DNA from: Cadophora sp. MPI-SDFR-AT-0126
Lineage: Eukaryota > Ascomycota > Leotiomycetes > Helotiales > Ploettnerulaceae
Direction: 5' to 3'
NCBI GenBank assembly: GCA_020747065.1
Contig: JAGMVK010000012.1
Location: 620,001 to 684,000, forward strand
Length of the DNA stretch: 64,000 bases
Both the position numbers and the translations under genes were made by a program. Below the pieces are notes generated by a model. That model was not told where the DNA came from, searched no databases, and saw only the letters and a list, made by a program, of their open reading frames with translations. Positions 1 to 12,900 of this stretch are shown here, in pieces (the first letter of the stretch is position 1; every line of letters starts with the position of its first letter).

Positions 1-1017
1 AATAGATACCACCGTACACCAGCTGGGAGCTGCATCCAAGTACTGCACGTCGCATAAATCTGGAGAATAAAGTCCGGTGCTGTAGAAATAGATACATTTA
101 CATAGTTATTGATAGCGCTGTAGAACTCTGTTCTCATGCTGAGATTGAATTGGGGCCCAATTAGGCTTGTTACGAGTCCCAATGCCAGCAACACAGTTAC
201 CCTAGAGAACTTGCCTTCGGCTTCCCAGCTGGAGGTGCACTGCGCAAGGGGGTGTCAGAATGGGCTTCATATGTGGCTTTGCAAGAACTTGCAATTCAGG
301 TTCTCGCAGTGATATGACCATTCCCATCGCGATCATGATGATATTCCTGATTGACGACATGTCTGGTGCCCTTGCCATTCTCTAGTCAACGAGTTGTGAA
401 TGCCGCTTTGATGCGATTCTGTTCTGTCTGCTCATCTACTCCCCTCCTCTCCTCTCCTCTTCCACTTCCACCCAGCCGTAGCCGTAATGCGCTAGTGGAG
501 AGACTAAGCGAGGCCCGCGCCCCCCAGCCCAGATCAAATTATTCCCTCTGCGAAGAAATTCTGTTCTCCCTACCCAACTCTTCTGAACATCAGAAAACCC
601 ATCATCGCAGCACCCACCCCCCTAACTACTCCGGCGAAATCTTCTATTCGTAGAAGATAATTCGCGGCAGGAATAGTCCTTCGATACTTCATCGTATTCG
701 ATTTAATAATCGCCAGCGCCGTCTCCACGTCCTGCTGCGACACCACACTCCTTCACACGAGAAAAAGAGCGCCTGCAAAGGCCATCTTTGGAAACACCAA
801 AACCCCCCAAGAGCGATTAATTTCGACTCTACCGCGATCTCCACTCCCTCCACGACCAGTCTCTGCGACTCATCATCTTCGGCTTCTCTCAAGAACAGAT
901 CGGATTTGACATCTGGTCTATACTTCTGCGAAAGAAAAATCCGCTTTCTCTGCTCGTCGCGACGTCATTAATCTCCCACGAAAATCACACGAGGTCGCCT
1001 TCGACAAAGATCACTCT
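1..1017. other. Upstream region and leader of eIF4G
   Basis: No gene is seen in this stretch. From about 420 to 1017 the plus strand is rich in C/T runs, as expected for a fungal promoter and 5' leader of a highly expressed gene. The 100-codon open frame at 351-653 sits in this pyrimidine-rich DNA, has a Ser/Pro/Leu-biased translation and no recognisable motif, so it is treated as leader sequence. Confidence 0.5.
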
Positions 1018-4000
1018 ATGACTTCCGTCTCCCAACAATCACAACTTCCCAACCAGGCCCCAAACTCCACGAGTGCGTCGCAGCCCACCCTGTCGTACGC
1101 CTCTACCGCGAAGAAGGCAGTCTCGTCGCCACCGAACGCGACGAGCTCCTCAACTCCCTCACCCGCCGTGGCTGTTGGAGGCTCTGGGCCGGTACAACAT
1201 GGAAAGAGTAGCTCGATCTCGCCGATGAATGGCAAGCCAGCTATTTCTCCAGCTGTACCGGCAGTTTCTGCACCTGCGATCGCCCACAGCAGCTCTGCAA
1301 CCAATGGATCCGCTGATCACAGTCGAAAAAGCTCAGTCACAATAGGCGCAAATGGTATGAATGGAGGTCCTGTCGGCGGCATGAAGATTCAGTTCGGATC
1401 GGTCCCAGAAGCTTCTCCCAAGGTTGCTCACGGTACCCCTGAGGGCAACCATAATACAACTTCAGCGCCGATTGCGATTCCAAACCCGAGAGTCACGGAT
1501 CCATCCCACTCACCATCGCCAATCCCTGCGCCATCTGCCAGCGGTGGCAAGCCTCCTTCTGGTCTTGGCCAAGGTAGCAATGCTCCCATGACTTTCGGCA
1601 GTTTTGACAATGTAAGTTCGATTTCGTTCCTTTTGGTGTCCATTTGACTAATCAATCATGTTTTACAGCAACGTCACGGGCAGCGAACTCCTAGCAACCA
1701 AGGAGCTTTGGCACCAGTCAATCAACAAACAGGTCACATCCGACAAGAATCTGCCCAGTCCGCACAAAGCGATATGAGCAATCATGCCGGAGGAAACCCA
1801 GGTCGTGGCGGATACTCTGGCCGAGGCCGAGGTGGTGGCAATAACTTCAACCCATCCTACCCCCAGCAGCAACTGGGCTATCCACCACAGAATACCTTCA
1901 GACCATCGGGTAACCAACCTCGTGGTGCTATGGCTGCGCCATTCCAGAGTCAAGGTCGCCCACAATTTCCAAACTCGCCTCATCAAGTTGCCCGCAGTCC
2001 GAGCCTTGCGAGCGCGGTTCCTGGTTCATTGCCTGGCACGCCAAACATGAACCAAGCCATGCCCATGCAGAACGCGCAACCATACAATGGCTACTACCAG
2101 CCACCGATGCAACATCAAGTAACTCACCCTTCCACTTTCATTTACCCAGCAGAACCCCCTTTCAAGTCCCACTCCAACAAGAGCAAAAAGGGCAAATGGC
2201 AAAGCAAATCGATTGAGCAGTACTCACGTCAACGCCCACGGGAGCCTTCAAGAGAAGTCGCTCGTTCCGTTTACACGACTGTAGAGCCATTGCTTCCAGT
2301 CCGTGAAATTCAAATCCCATACGATGGGAGAGATTCGAGGTTCGAGGCACTACCGATCGGTCATGGCATGCCGGGTGCTCCCTCGAAATCCCTTCATCAA
2401 AATGGGACCCTTCCTGCTCTTCCCCCTTTTCCTAAGATTCCTAAAATTCCAAAGGATCTTGATATGTCTCCTTCAAACAATAACTTCGAGATGTGCTTAC
2501 AATTTGCTAAAAACCAGTTTCCTCAATACCCACCATATCCCGGTCAAGACCCGCGCGGGATGCCTATGGGTACCATGGCATACGGCAACGCCTATACTCA
2601 AATGCAACACATGACAGGCTATCCTCCACCACCATCCCCCCAACCTCATTTTCAACAGCCGTCTCAATACACTCCTGGCCAGTACAATGCCGGTGGTCAG
2701 TCTATGTCGCGAAATGGATCCCAAATGTCGGAACGACCAGCATCGAGCATGGGCCAGCCCGGCACACCTTCCATGGCTCCGGCTTCTCACACGCAACACA
2801 CTCCTCAGGCTAAGCCAAACACTCCTGCTTCTCCAGCTTTCGCGAGACCCACTCGGAAGAGTGCCGCCATTGTCATCAAAAGACCTGACGGCGAAGCTCT
2901 CGATATTGGAAGTTTCAAGGCTGCCCCGGCTTCTCCTGCCCCTAGCCAACGCGCCAGAACCCCCCCCGTCATCGCTTCTACGCCGACTCCTCCACCCAAG
3001 TCAGCTACTCCTCAGCATGCTCGTACCGATAGCTCCACTCCTCAAAAGACCCAAGAGCAGATTCGTCTTGAGATCGTTGAGAAGGTACGAAAGTCCAAGG
3101 AAGAAGAAGACGCAGCCAACTCGGCGAAGGTGGCCGCGGAGGCTAAGCTCAAGGAGGAACAGGAGGCCAAGGCTGCCGAAGAGCTGAAACTCAAGGAAGA
3201 GGCTGAGGCAAAGGCTGCTGCAGAGAAGAAGAAGCAGGAGGAAGAAGATGAGTTGGAACGCCAGATTCAAGAAATGGAGGCAGCCGAAGCTGAGAGAGAA
3301 AAGAAGGAGGCAGAAATTCTTGCAAAGCGCCAAGCCGAGAAGCAGGCTGCCGAAGCTGCCAATGCTGAAAAGAGAAAGGCAGAAGCAGCTGCAAATGATC
3401 TCAAGCTCAAGGAGCAAGAGCGTGAAATGGAGCGCCTGGAAGACGAGAAAGAGCGGAAGCGTGCTGAGGCAGAGGCAAAGGCCGCGGGTGGTGACAAGGC
3501 TTCTGAAGGAATAAAGGATGCTGCGAAGACAGGACCCAGTACCCCTAGCACCTTGGCCACGAAGCTATCCAACCTCACACTGGGCACAGATAGCGGTGCA
3601 TCAACACCTGATTCTGATAGCTCCATGGGTCCTCCTCCCAAAGTCAACCCAGCTGAAAAGCGTGGCAAGCCAGCAGCTCTCAACCTTGCTCCCCTCAATA
3701 CCAAGCCTGTGGAACCTCCTCAGCCCAGTGCTGCCCTTCAGTCCCTCAAGTCGGCTCGTTTCCTCACAGTTTTGAATTCCTCCCTCTATCCACCAAACAT
3801 CAGCTCGCCCAACCCTGCTCTAAACTCGGCTGTTACTACTAAAGGCAAGAGTTTTAAGTATGACAAGGAGTTCTTGCTTCAATTCCAGAAGGTCTTCGTC
3901 GAGAAGCCATCAATGGAATTTGAATCACAGATCAAGGCGCTTATTGGTGATGGTGATGGAGGATCTGCTAGACCAGGCTCTGCTCGACCAGGTGGAGGCG

Positions 4001-5924
4001 GTGGCAGTATGGGTCCTAGACAGAACTCTTCCCGAAACAACCCACCTGGTGCTTTCGCGATGGGTTCTTTCGGTGCTGGTGTTGGCAAGACACTTCCTCC
4101 AGGAACCACTTCGGAGATGCGCTTCGCCATGGCTACTGGTGCTATGCCGCGTCCTCAGCCGACATCTACTGCCTCTTTCACTCGCGCTGGTGGTGCTGGC
4201 TTCCCCGGCGGGAGTCAAATGGCACGTGGCATGTCGAACGGTCCTATGAATAACATGCCCCATTCGCCTCGTCAACAAAGCCGAACACAACGCGGCGGAA
4301 GCAGAAAAGACAACTTTCAAGGCTCAAACGCAAAGCAAGAAGCACAAGCTGCAAAGACAATGCCACTCACTGCCGGTATGGAGCTCAAGCCTATCCAGGT
4401 CACTGCTAGTGGATGGAAGCCTCGCAGCGTTGGTCAATCTCAGTCTGCTACAGGTGCTGCCGGTCCTACCCCTGGCTCATCTGGTGCCACTGGCCACATG
4501 GAACCTGACATGGTCCAACGAAAGGTGAAGGCGGCTCTCAACAAGATGACTCCTGAGAAGTTCGATAAGATCGCCGACCAAATTCTCGCAATTGCCGCCC
4601 AGTCCAAAGATGAAGCCGACGGACGTACTCTTCGACAAGTCATCCAACTCACCTTTGAGAAGGCTACTGATGAGGCTCACTGGGCTTCTATGTATGCTAA
4701 GTTCTGCAAGCGTATGTTGGAGACCATGAGTCCCGAGATCAAAGATGAGAGTATCACCGACAAGAACGGCAATATTGTGTCTGGCGGCAACCTGTTCCGC
4801 AAGTACTTGCTCAACAGATGTCAAGAGGAATTCGAGCGTGGTTGGAAGATGGACCTTCCAGAGAAGCCAGAAGGTGAGCGCGAAGACGCCAAAACTGAGG
4901 AGGCTGCCATGCTCTCAGATGAGTACTATATCGCTGCAACAGCCAAACGTCGTGGTCTTGGTCTTGTTCAGTTCATCGGTGAGCTTTACAAGTTGAGCAT
5001 GCTTACGGAGCGTATCATGCACGAATGTGTGAAGAAACTTGTCGATTACACTGGTATTCCTGATGAGGCTGAAATCGAATCCTTGACGAAGCTTCTCAAG
5101 ACAATCGGTTCCAACTTAGACAGCACCGAGAAGGGCAAGCCCATGATGGATGTCTACTTCCAACGCATTCAGAGCATGATTGATACTCCCGAGTTGCCGA
5201 GTCGTTTGAGATTTATGCTCATGGATATTGTCGATCTGAGAAAGAAGCACTGGGCATCGAAGGATAAAAACAAGGGCCCTATGACTCTTGATGAGATTCG
5301 AGTTGAGGTAGGTTTTCCTATCGACTTGTGATACTGAAAATGATTTGCTAACTTCTTGCAGGCTGAAGCAGCTGCCAATCAGAAGGCCGCTGAGAGCAAT
5401 GCTCGTGGCAGTCAGCGTGGAGGTGGACGTATGCAAATGGGTCGGGGCGATTCGAGGAATTTCTCTGGCCAATACAACCAACCGCCTGTTGATTACCAGA
5501 AAAATACTGTTGGCATGGATGACCTTCGTCGTCTCACCAACAAGAACGCCAGCAGGGCTTCTAGCCAGCAGATGTCGTTTGGCCCAACGTCCATGTTCTC
5601 ATCGCGCAGCAACAGTGGTCGCAAGATGGGTCCCGGCGGTTCATTGAGTAGAACTGGTGAAGATTCTGGAGCTTCGTCAAGAACAGGCACACCTCCACAC
5701 AAGGAGAAGGAGTCTGCTACTTCCGCAAATGCATTCAGGTATGTACCACCAGTGATTGCCCTTCGAAGATCTTCATTCTAATTCTCTACAGTCTTCTTGC
5801 AGGATTAGGCTCTGGTGATCACGAGAACCCAACCTCGCCACCTTCGACTTCTGTCTCTCCAGCTTTGTCTAAGGCTACACCTGCATCAGCAGACAAGTCT
5901 GGCGACAAGGAGACCGAGTCTTGA
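1018..5924 (+). CDS. eIF4G: Translation initiation factor eIF4G
   Basis: Scaffold subunit of the cap-binding complex eIF4F; it links eIF4E, eIF4A and poly(A)-binding protein in cytoplasmic translation initiation. Four exons: 1018-1611, 1669-5307, 5362-5738 and 5792-5924, giving about 1580 residues. The N-terminal two thirds are low complexity (Ser/Pro/Gln/Gly), followed by a charged Glu/Lys/Ala-rich coiled-coil-like stretch around residues 670-800. A canonical eIF4E-binding motif YxxxxLPhi is visible as YDKEFLL, starting near residue 929. The MIF4G HEAT domain begins near residue 1140 (MVQRKVKAALNKMTPEKFDK) and runs about 250 residues. An RG/Ser-rich tail follows. All three introns are GT-AG; the last has two candidate acceptors and only the proximal one (ending 5791) keeps the frame to the stop. 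The start is the first ATG in frame after the C/T-rich leader. Domain order and length fit fungal eIF4G well. Confidence 0.95.
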
Positions 5925-7041
5925 GCATTCCGTCAACATACACAAAAGTGTTTTCAGAAGCATACTAATCTCTGTGCATAGACTGGTGGGCTTATCTTGC
6001 ATTTGCGGCGGGGCCTTTTTCCAAAAACGTGTCTTAAAAGTTCCTTCCCTTTCTGTTACCATACCATGATACCTCACGCTCGACCCAATAGACCAGATTT
6101 CTTTTTCCCGTTTGCTCCGCATATTTCGGAAGGTGTGCGGGAGACAGGTTGCTTTTTGCTGCATTTTCTTTTGGCTCATGGGATTTGACCTGCACAGGAC
6201 GGCATTCGACCGGCTCAGGATCAACGACTAAAAGCTTTTGTGACAATAGTTCTCTTTTCTTTGGCTCTTGCCTGATCTTTACTCGCTGCTGCTGCCTGCG
6301 AGGAGGTCAATACACGTCTGCATTTTGCGTTGGTACTTTGTTGTTGCATCAGCTGGATTCGTCCCCTTTTGCAGATGAGGAAGGACCGGGAATGCTACGC
6401 ATGCGTTGCGTTCGTCATTTTCTTTTTCCTCTGATAGCTTGGCTGGCTGGCATTGTAATCTTTGGTGGCAGGGGAAGCGAGGTCTGACCGTCCCATGCTG
6501 GGGATGACAGAGAAAGGGGGAAGCATGACAGGGAAGATTCGCTTGAGGGGGAACATAAACTGTACAATATCTAATTCGGGCCAGACCAGCCAACTACAGA
6601 ACATGAAACTTCAAAAAAATCTACGTGTGCTTATGGACGTGATCAACAAAGTGAAGTGAACGGATAATATCAGAATCTTGCCGGCACGCCTTCAGAGAGG
6701 ACGAAATGCTCGACTCATCCCCCGCATTGCGGTCTTTTGGCGTGTAGAATTGAATAGTTTCATGTCCAGTGTTCTCAACCAGAAAGGTCCTCCGAATTCT
6801 CTGACAGGGTTCTTAATGCAACTCCCTCCCACCACCCCGTTAACATGCTTTCCTTACCATCCTGTCATAGATCTAAATGGACGCCACAATAGTTACTATT
6901 TCCCACTACGAATATTTACTCAAGGCAATCTGCTCTCCATGTTCTCGTACATCCCGTCAGAGTTGTCCCTTCCGTCCTCCAGATCCTAGTCAAAAGAAAA
7001 GTTCTCAGATCATCCACCGATCTGAAAGCAAGTCCGCTTGA
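5925..7041. other. Gene-free convergent region
   Basis: About 1.1 kb between the ends of the converging eIF4G and DUF1772 genes. It holds T-rich tracts and short open frames on both strands without motifs. It is most simply the two 3' UTRs and their termination signals. Confidence 0.5.
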
Positions 7042-7657
7042 TCACTTCAAAGCAGCATACATCCCAACCCATCCTCCAACCAACGGAATCACAGCCCTGA
7101 CATAATTCATCCAACTCCACGTCCACAATTCTCTCTCAGCCTCACTCTTCCACTCCAGACTTTCCACCTCATCGCCCTGCTCCTCCTTCACAGTCTTGGC
7201 CATCCTCATCAGCGCCTTGTTCGTCGGCATCATAGCCAGCAACGTCCAAACTGTAGTTCCCAGCGTAAGCGCTCCTGCTACTGCGTAGAGCTGTGTTGTT
7301 TGCGTGGTGTGAGTTGTGGAGTTGGGGCTGTGGGAGGCCCAGGCGCTGTAGAACCAGCAGGCGGCTGAGATGGCGGAGAAGGGTGGGGAGATGAGTTTTC
7401 CGAGGTCGTAGACTACGAGCCATTGTTTGAGGCGGAGGGGGAGCGGGGCGAGGGCTGCTGCTGGGAGGGCTGTGGGGCGGTTAGTATGAGGATTTGGAAA
7501 TGTGTGGATATTTTGAGATGGATATATCGACGGAAGTTTGAAAAATTGGTAACTGGAGGGGAGAGAGCATACTGTAATATGAGGCACTGAAAGCGAATCC
7601 AGAAAGGAAGATGCTTCCTGATATTCCTAGCAGGCGGGGGAGGAAAGGTTCGGACAT
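7042..7657 (-). CDS. DUF1772 (anthrone oxygenase-like) membrane protein
   Basis: Small integral membrane protein of 170 residues in two exons on the minus strand, 7657-7573 and 7469-7042, with a 103-bp GTATGC...CAG intron. The start codon at 7657 begins MSEPFLPRLLGISGSIFLSG, so the first hydrophobic segment lies at the N-terminus. Further hydrophobic segments are the stretch around PPFSAISAACWFYSAW, the AVAGALTLGTTVWTLLAMMP segment, and the C-terminal YVRAVIPLVGGWVGMYAAL. The four-helix plan, the sequence TLLAMMPTNKAL and the closing W..NYVRAVIPL...G match the DUF1772 family. That family includes anthrone oxygenases of polyketide pathways, but most members are uncharacterised. No polyketide synthase lies nearby, so a metabolic role cannot be assigned. 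Confidence 0.8.
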
Positions 7658-8172
7658 GTTTGAGATTGGTGTTCTACTCTGGTGGGATGTAAAGAAGGTT
7701 CAGATAATCGGATTTTGATGATGGCGCCTTGACGAGAGTGTCCTATGATACTTTATTCTTTTCTTTTCAGAATGATGAACTCACATACGAGGAGATGCTC
7801 GTGGTATTTATGTTCTACCAGCAACGAAAGCTTGACCATGATAAGAGGTAGTCAGTCTAGTGGCCGAAGGGCTGAAGTCTAGATGTCTTCGCCGCCTCCA
7901 TGCATCATTAGCCGAGTCCGAAGCTCGAAGTTGGCTCGACGATTTGAATTCGTGTCTCTTGTTGAAACCTTGCCGGAAAGAACGAGAATTCCCATTATGC
8001 AAATCGTGCTGATAAATCAAGAGTTGGAAATCTTCTTTCCATTCTTGGAAGAAGTATCGGAACATTACTTGCTTGGCCTTGCTAGATTGCGGTAGTTCAG
8101 CCCAAAACAAAAGCTTCGCACTCGGACTCGCCTAATGCCTGGTGTAAACCTTGTCAAAAGCTTAACTTAGCG
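7658..8172. other. Stretch between two minus-strand genes, with possible orphan exon
   Basis: Contains the promoter of the DUF1772 gene. It also holds a minus-strand open frame at 7808-8110 (continuing upstream to about 8129) whose translation includes KAKQVMFRYFFQEWKEDFQL. This looks protein-like and could be a detached C-terminal exon of the neighbouring 8173-9350 gene, but no in-frame splice joins it to that gene. Confidence 0.3.
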
Positions 8173-9350
8173 CTAGTGGAGCCTAAGTAAGCCCTGTAGG
8201 AGCAGGTATTCGATCTCTCTGTTAAGGTCCAGGAAGAGCGAGAGGCGTTTGAGGCTATGAGCTGTCGACAGGATCCAAGTAATCTTCGTGGTGATAGTGA
8301 GGGAATTATTGTTAAGGTAGAGACAGAGGGTGGTGCTGGTGATGCTGGAGACGTGGAAAGCTGGATTTTGTCAGTGTCTGGTGCGTGCTAATTTGGGGTA
8401 CATTATCAAAGACCAGCGACAGCCAGGATATCAGAAGCTCTGATGGCATGCAGGATCTTTCCCTTGAAGTATCTGGGATTCCCATCATCTGGAAGAGAGC
8501 ACTTACGGTTGATCTTCGTCAAGTTATTGCCCATAAGCAACCCACTATCAATATAGAACTCACTCATCTTGTAAAGAAGAGCACCACCAGCAACTTCAAC
8601 ATAGACCTGGCGACAAACGAGAGATATGCTCGTGTACGTCTTCGCCGAATGTTCGAAAGAAGGAATAGGGTGAATGCCTCTGAGCGCTACGAAACCATTG
8701 ATGCAGTTGAGAAACCTTTACCTCTCTTCTTGGGAGAAAGCACGCCGTAATAGGAGCGGAAGAGCAGCTCGAAGATTTGGATCCGGACCTCGAGGGAAAT
8801 TCTGAGGAGGGTTGCGGTGGGTTGGGGAACGATTTTGGAAGCCCATTCTTGTGACTGCATGGATTTTGTTAGCGGTTGTCAATGGCTAGACGAAGAATGA
8901 GAAAGGAGAAAAGGAAGTAATCCAGATATGGGTATGGACGGAATCAAAAGCCAACTCACATGGATACCAGTCTCAGGTGCAACGACTTCGATCTTCTGGA
9001 CCCTCGTTCCATTCTTATCCTTCAGATCACGCTTGACCTGTTTCTTGTCAGCCTTATCTATCTCTCCGATCTACAATCAAACCAAATCAAACACAAAAAA
9101 CAAGAACAAGAAAGATGAGAGCAGGAGCGTTAGCACTTATACATACCTCAAAAGCATCAAATACAGGCACCTTCTTCGAGCCCTTCTTCGGCATGGTAAA
9201 CAAAGGCGCCTTCTTTCTCCTCTTAGTCTTAACAGGCGTAGTCACAACAGGCGACAATCTCGAGACGGTACGACGCAGATCTCTCTGTCCAGCTACAGCG
9301 CCAGTGTCAACGACGTGGGTATCGACTGGAGCATTCTTCTTTTTCTTCAT
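8173..9350 (-). CDS. F-box/2EXR-like fungal protein of unknown function
   Basis: Reconstructed five-exon gene on the minus strand: 9350-9147, 9070-8960, 8854-8722, 8686-8507 and 8360-8173, encoding 271 residues. The N-terminus is lysine-rich, with KTKRRKKAPLF and MPKKGSKK. Exon 3 carries TLLRISLEVRIQIFELLF, the leucine-rich opening motif of the fungal 2EXR/F-box-like family. Exon 4 carries LVCRQVYVEVAGGALLYK, the second hallmark of that family. Exon 5 continues with LTITTKITWILSTAHSLKRL. Introns 1, 2 and 4 have good GT-AG borders. Intron 3 would be only 35 bp (8687-8721), which is very short, but it is the only join that keeps the frame. The protein ends rather abruptly and may have lost a C-terminal exon. 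The biological role is unknown; these families are expanded in filamentous fungi. Confidence 0.6.
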
Positions 9351-9991
9351 GGAGAGAGTTTGTTGTGGGTTTTTGTTTGGGGATGGCTGGGAGAGAGTGT
9401 GTGAGAGAGCCTCGAGGTGATGTAGGGGGGAGATTAGTTTGTTTGGGGTTGAGGAGGGGTGAATCTTCGGGGGTTGTGGTTGGAGTTAGATATATATATG
9501 CGAGGCTGAAGGTGAACTCGAGGCCCCTTATTGAACTGTGTTAGCGCGATGTAGATGCACCGACGTGGAAAAGAGCACGTGGATGAGTAGATTATTGGTT
9601 GACAAGAGTATCTTTATTGCTAGATTTGGATTCTTGTGAGCTTCAGGAGTGGTTGAGAAGATTAAAGTTGGGTTCTACCAATTCTCCGCTCCTAGGACAG
9701 AAATAAACAGTGAGAAACTATGCTGACCTTGGACTACTGTCCCCTTGAAAAATATGTTGCTACATAAGGAGCATATCACAAGCTCACATGTTTGAAGAAC
9801 AAGAAGATACAAGGAGATCAATTGCATTTCAAGTCATATCTATCATCGGGTATCTGGAGTCCACTTTCTAGTACTCCCCGAGTTTCCCCAAACGCCAACG
9901 CTAAATGCAGATGAAATGCTCTATGTAGTAGAGGGAAGTTTTGCCCGACCTCATATGATACTTCATGACTAATCTCTCATCACGAATCACC
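9351..9991. other. Promoter of the 2EXR-like gene and RAD26 3' region
   Basis: No gene seen. A TATA-like ATATATATAT run lies near 9490, about 140 bp upstream of the minus-strand start codon at 9350. The rest is presumably the 3' UTR of RAD26. Confidence 0.4.
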
Positions 9992-12900
9992 CTACTTGAA
10001 TTCCTCCTTCAGAACCCACCGGCCTCTCATACGTCGATTACTGCCACCTTCTTCGATATATGCAATCTCGCGAAGCATATGCTTGAACCGGGTCGTCGCC
10101 TGCTCGTCTCTGCACATCGGGTTGAAGTGATTGACCAAGGCCTGGCTGGGGACTGATCCACCTTGTCTTTTGATGAAATCACGAATCAAGCGCATGAAGT
10201 CCTTCGGGGGACGTGGTCGATCAGCAGCACCAGGAGTGCCTGATCTCGAGCTGCTCGCACTTCCAGAACCGGAGAGACCTTGTCTATTCGCAAGACCAGA
10301 GAGCACAGAAGCGGAAGAAGCACCCCCAGCACCTCGACGATTGTTGGTCGGTCTGCCAGCGGTGCCAAATTCGCCAGTCCAAGTCACGGTGCCGGGCTCG
10401 ATAGTCTGTGCGATTTCACCAGCCTTGCGAAGAGCAGCTGCAGCTTCGGCGGCGACCTTCTTGGCTTCTCTCTCGAGCATGTTGCGGTCGGCGGTGATCT
10501 TCCGCTTTCCGTTGATAATTTGGTCGTGTTCTAGGGCACTGTGAACGCCAGAGCGAGCAAAAATTCCTTCCATGAGTCTGGCTTCGTCAGAGGCAGGCTT
10601 CTCTTCTTCTGAGTCGCCGCGGAATGCTTCAAGACTGGCAACACCTGTGAGATTGCGAACGTCCGCATCGGTATCTCCTTGTTGTCGATCAGTGACCTTA
10701 GCAACGTCTTGAGAAACCACATCGTTCTGAACGGCGGTAGCTGACCCTGCAGCCTGTACAGCGACATTGTCTTCTAAAGCAGCGGGTTCGGGCGTCTTGT
10801 TGAATTGAACTTCCGTACCCTTGAACATCTCTCCGGTTTCTGTAATGCCCTCATCTGTGCCGCCAAGCGAGAAGAGATCGTAGAGGTCTTTCATCTGGAA
10901 GGTTTGTCGCTGGGTGGGATCCTTCAAGATCTTATTGGTCAAGAATTGCTTGAAGATCTGGCGATGGTAAATCTTTTCCTCGATCGTGCCTGCGGTCATG
11001 AGACGGTAAATTGTGACCTCTTTCTTCTGACCCAAACGCCAGGCACGCTCTCGAGCCTGAATATCTGTAGATGGGTTCCAATCAGGGTCAAAGATGATAA
11101 CCCGGTTTGCTCCTGTGAGGTTGACACCAAGACCGCCAACCTTCGTGGTGAGAAGGAAAACATGGAGATCAGGGTCATTGTTAAAGCGATCAACAAGAAT
11201 CTGTCTTTCCTTGATTGGAGTGCCTCCATCCATTCGAAGATAATTGAATCCATCAAGCCCTTTGACGAATTCTTCGATAATGTTCAACATCTGTACGCCT
11301 TGGCTGAAGAGAAGTGTTTTGTGACCAAATCCCTTCCACATCTCGAGGAGAGCTTTGACAACTTGCATCTTTCCAGACTTATTTGGATTGCCCCATTTGT
11401 AACCTGGTTTGCCGTGCAATCGAGGATCGAGGAGATCTGGGTGATTACAGATCTTGCGTAAGATGTCAATGCCATACAGCGACTTTCGTGATCCACTCAG
11501 AATGGATGTCATCTCATCGGAAGATAAGAACATCTCATATGCCTCTCGCTGAGGTTTTGTGAGCTTACAAAACAGAACCTGTTCACTCTTCTTCGGCAAG
11601 TCTGACGCGACATCAACTTTTAGTCTCTGTAGGAGGTAGGGACTGATGGTGGACTTCAAGGTCTCTGCGCACTTGGTCGCCGTCAAAACTTGTAGGTTGG
11701 TTGCATTGGCGTAACCACCAAGTTTGATAGGAACTTCAAAAGCCGTTCGAAAATCGAGGAGGGTACCCAATCTCATAGGAAAGACGAAATCGAAAAGTGA
11801 CCACAGTTCAGTCAAATTGTTCTGCATTGGTGTGCCTGAAAGGATCACTCGGTTTGGTGTTCGAAGCTCCTTACAGTGAATGGTGATTGTGGTATTTGGG
11901 TTTCGGATCTTGTGACCTTCGTCCAGAACAACATAGTCCCAATCGACCGGAATGAGAACATCTGCATATGTTTGAAGACCAGCATATGTTGTGACAAGGA
12001 CATGTCCAAATCGAACCACTCTATCCACGATCTTCTTGGCGGCCTTTGAAGATTTAGGTCTCGCGCCACCTCGGCCAATCTCCTCATCGTCCTCATACCG
12101 ACTCTCGCTACCAACATTCAACATTCCGCTCCCTGAACTGTGGAGGATCGAAACTCGAAGAGGTGGCCACCAACGATGAAACTCGTTGACCCATTGTCGC
12201 AGAACGGTAGCAGGAGCAACAACAATGATAGGCTTTGTGAGCTTCTTGCTGTAGTGCAAGCCAGCCAGGAATGATATGATCTGAATGGTCTTCCCGAGTC
12301 CCATTTCATCACCAATAATGCCACCAACTTGCTGAGCGTAGAGTTCTCCTAGCCATTGCACACCTGTCTTTTGGTAGTCAAAGAGAGCTGGGTAAATATC
12401 TCCTGGAAGCTTGATACCGTTGTCAAATTGGTGGTCAGGAGCATCTGGACAAGGCTTGAACCATTCCTTTTCATCGTTCTGTGCGACATGCTCTTCATCA
12501 GGCTCGTTCTGGTTGGATTTGCCCTGTCGTGCTGCACTTCTCTTCTCAACCCATCTCTTCAGACGAGCCTGATACATCTGCTCATTTCCGTCATCGATCG
12601 CCGCAATGTCAACTTTCTCCTCCGCCTTTGCCTTTCCGGAGCGCCGCTTCTTCGTTTCCTTGAATGCGATGGCATCAGAATCGTCCTCTTCCTCATCGTC
12701 AACATCACCGCTGGAGTCCTCTGGTGCGAAATCGCCTTCCTCGTCCGGGCTTGATTTTCGGGTGCGTGGAGTAGAAGTACCAGATCCATTGTTCAACTTC
12801 TTCTTCTTGCGTGGACGCAGGCCAAACTCTTCCTCGACGACTGGAAGTGCTTCAGCCTCGGCGAAGCCTGGAAGTCGTAGATTCTGGTGAGATCTAGGTT

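Noticed and set aside
351..653. 100-codon plus-strand frame upstream of eIF4G
   Set aside because: Lies in the C/T-rich leader; translation is Ser/Pro-biased without motif or splice context.
5886..6246. Overlapping minus-strand frames downstream of eIF4G
   Set aside because: Antisense to the presumed eIF4G 3' UTR, mutually overlapping, no motif.
8385..8750. 121-codon plus-strand frame
   Set aside because: Antisense to exons 3 and 4 and intron 4 of the minus-strand 2EXR-like gene, which has family motifs and coherent splicing.
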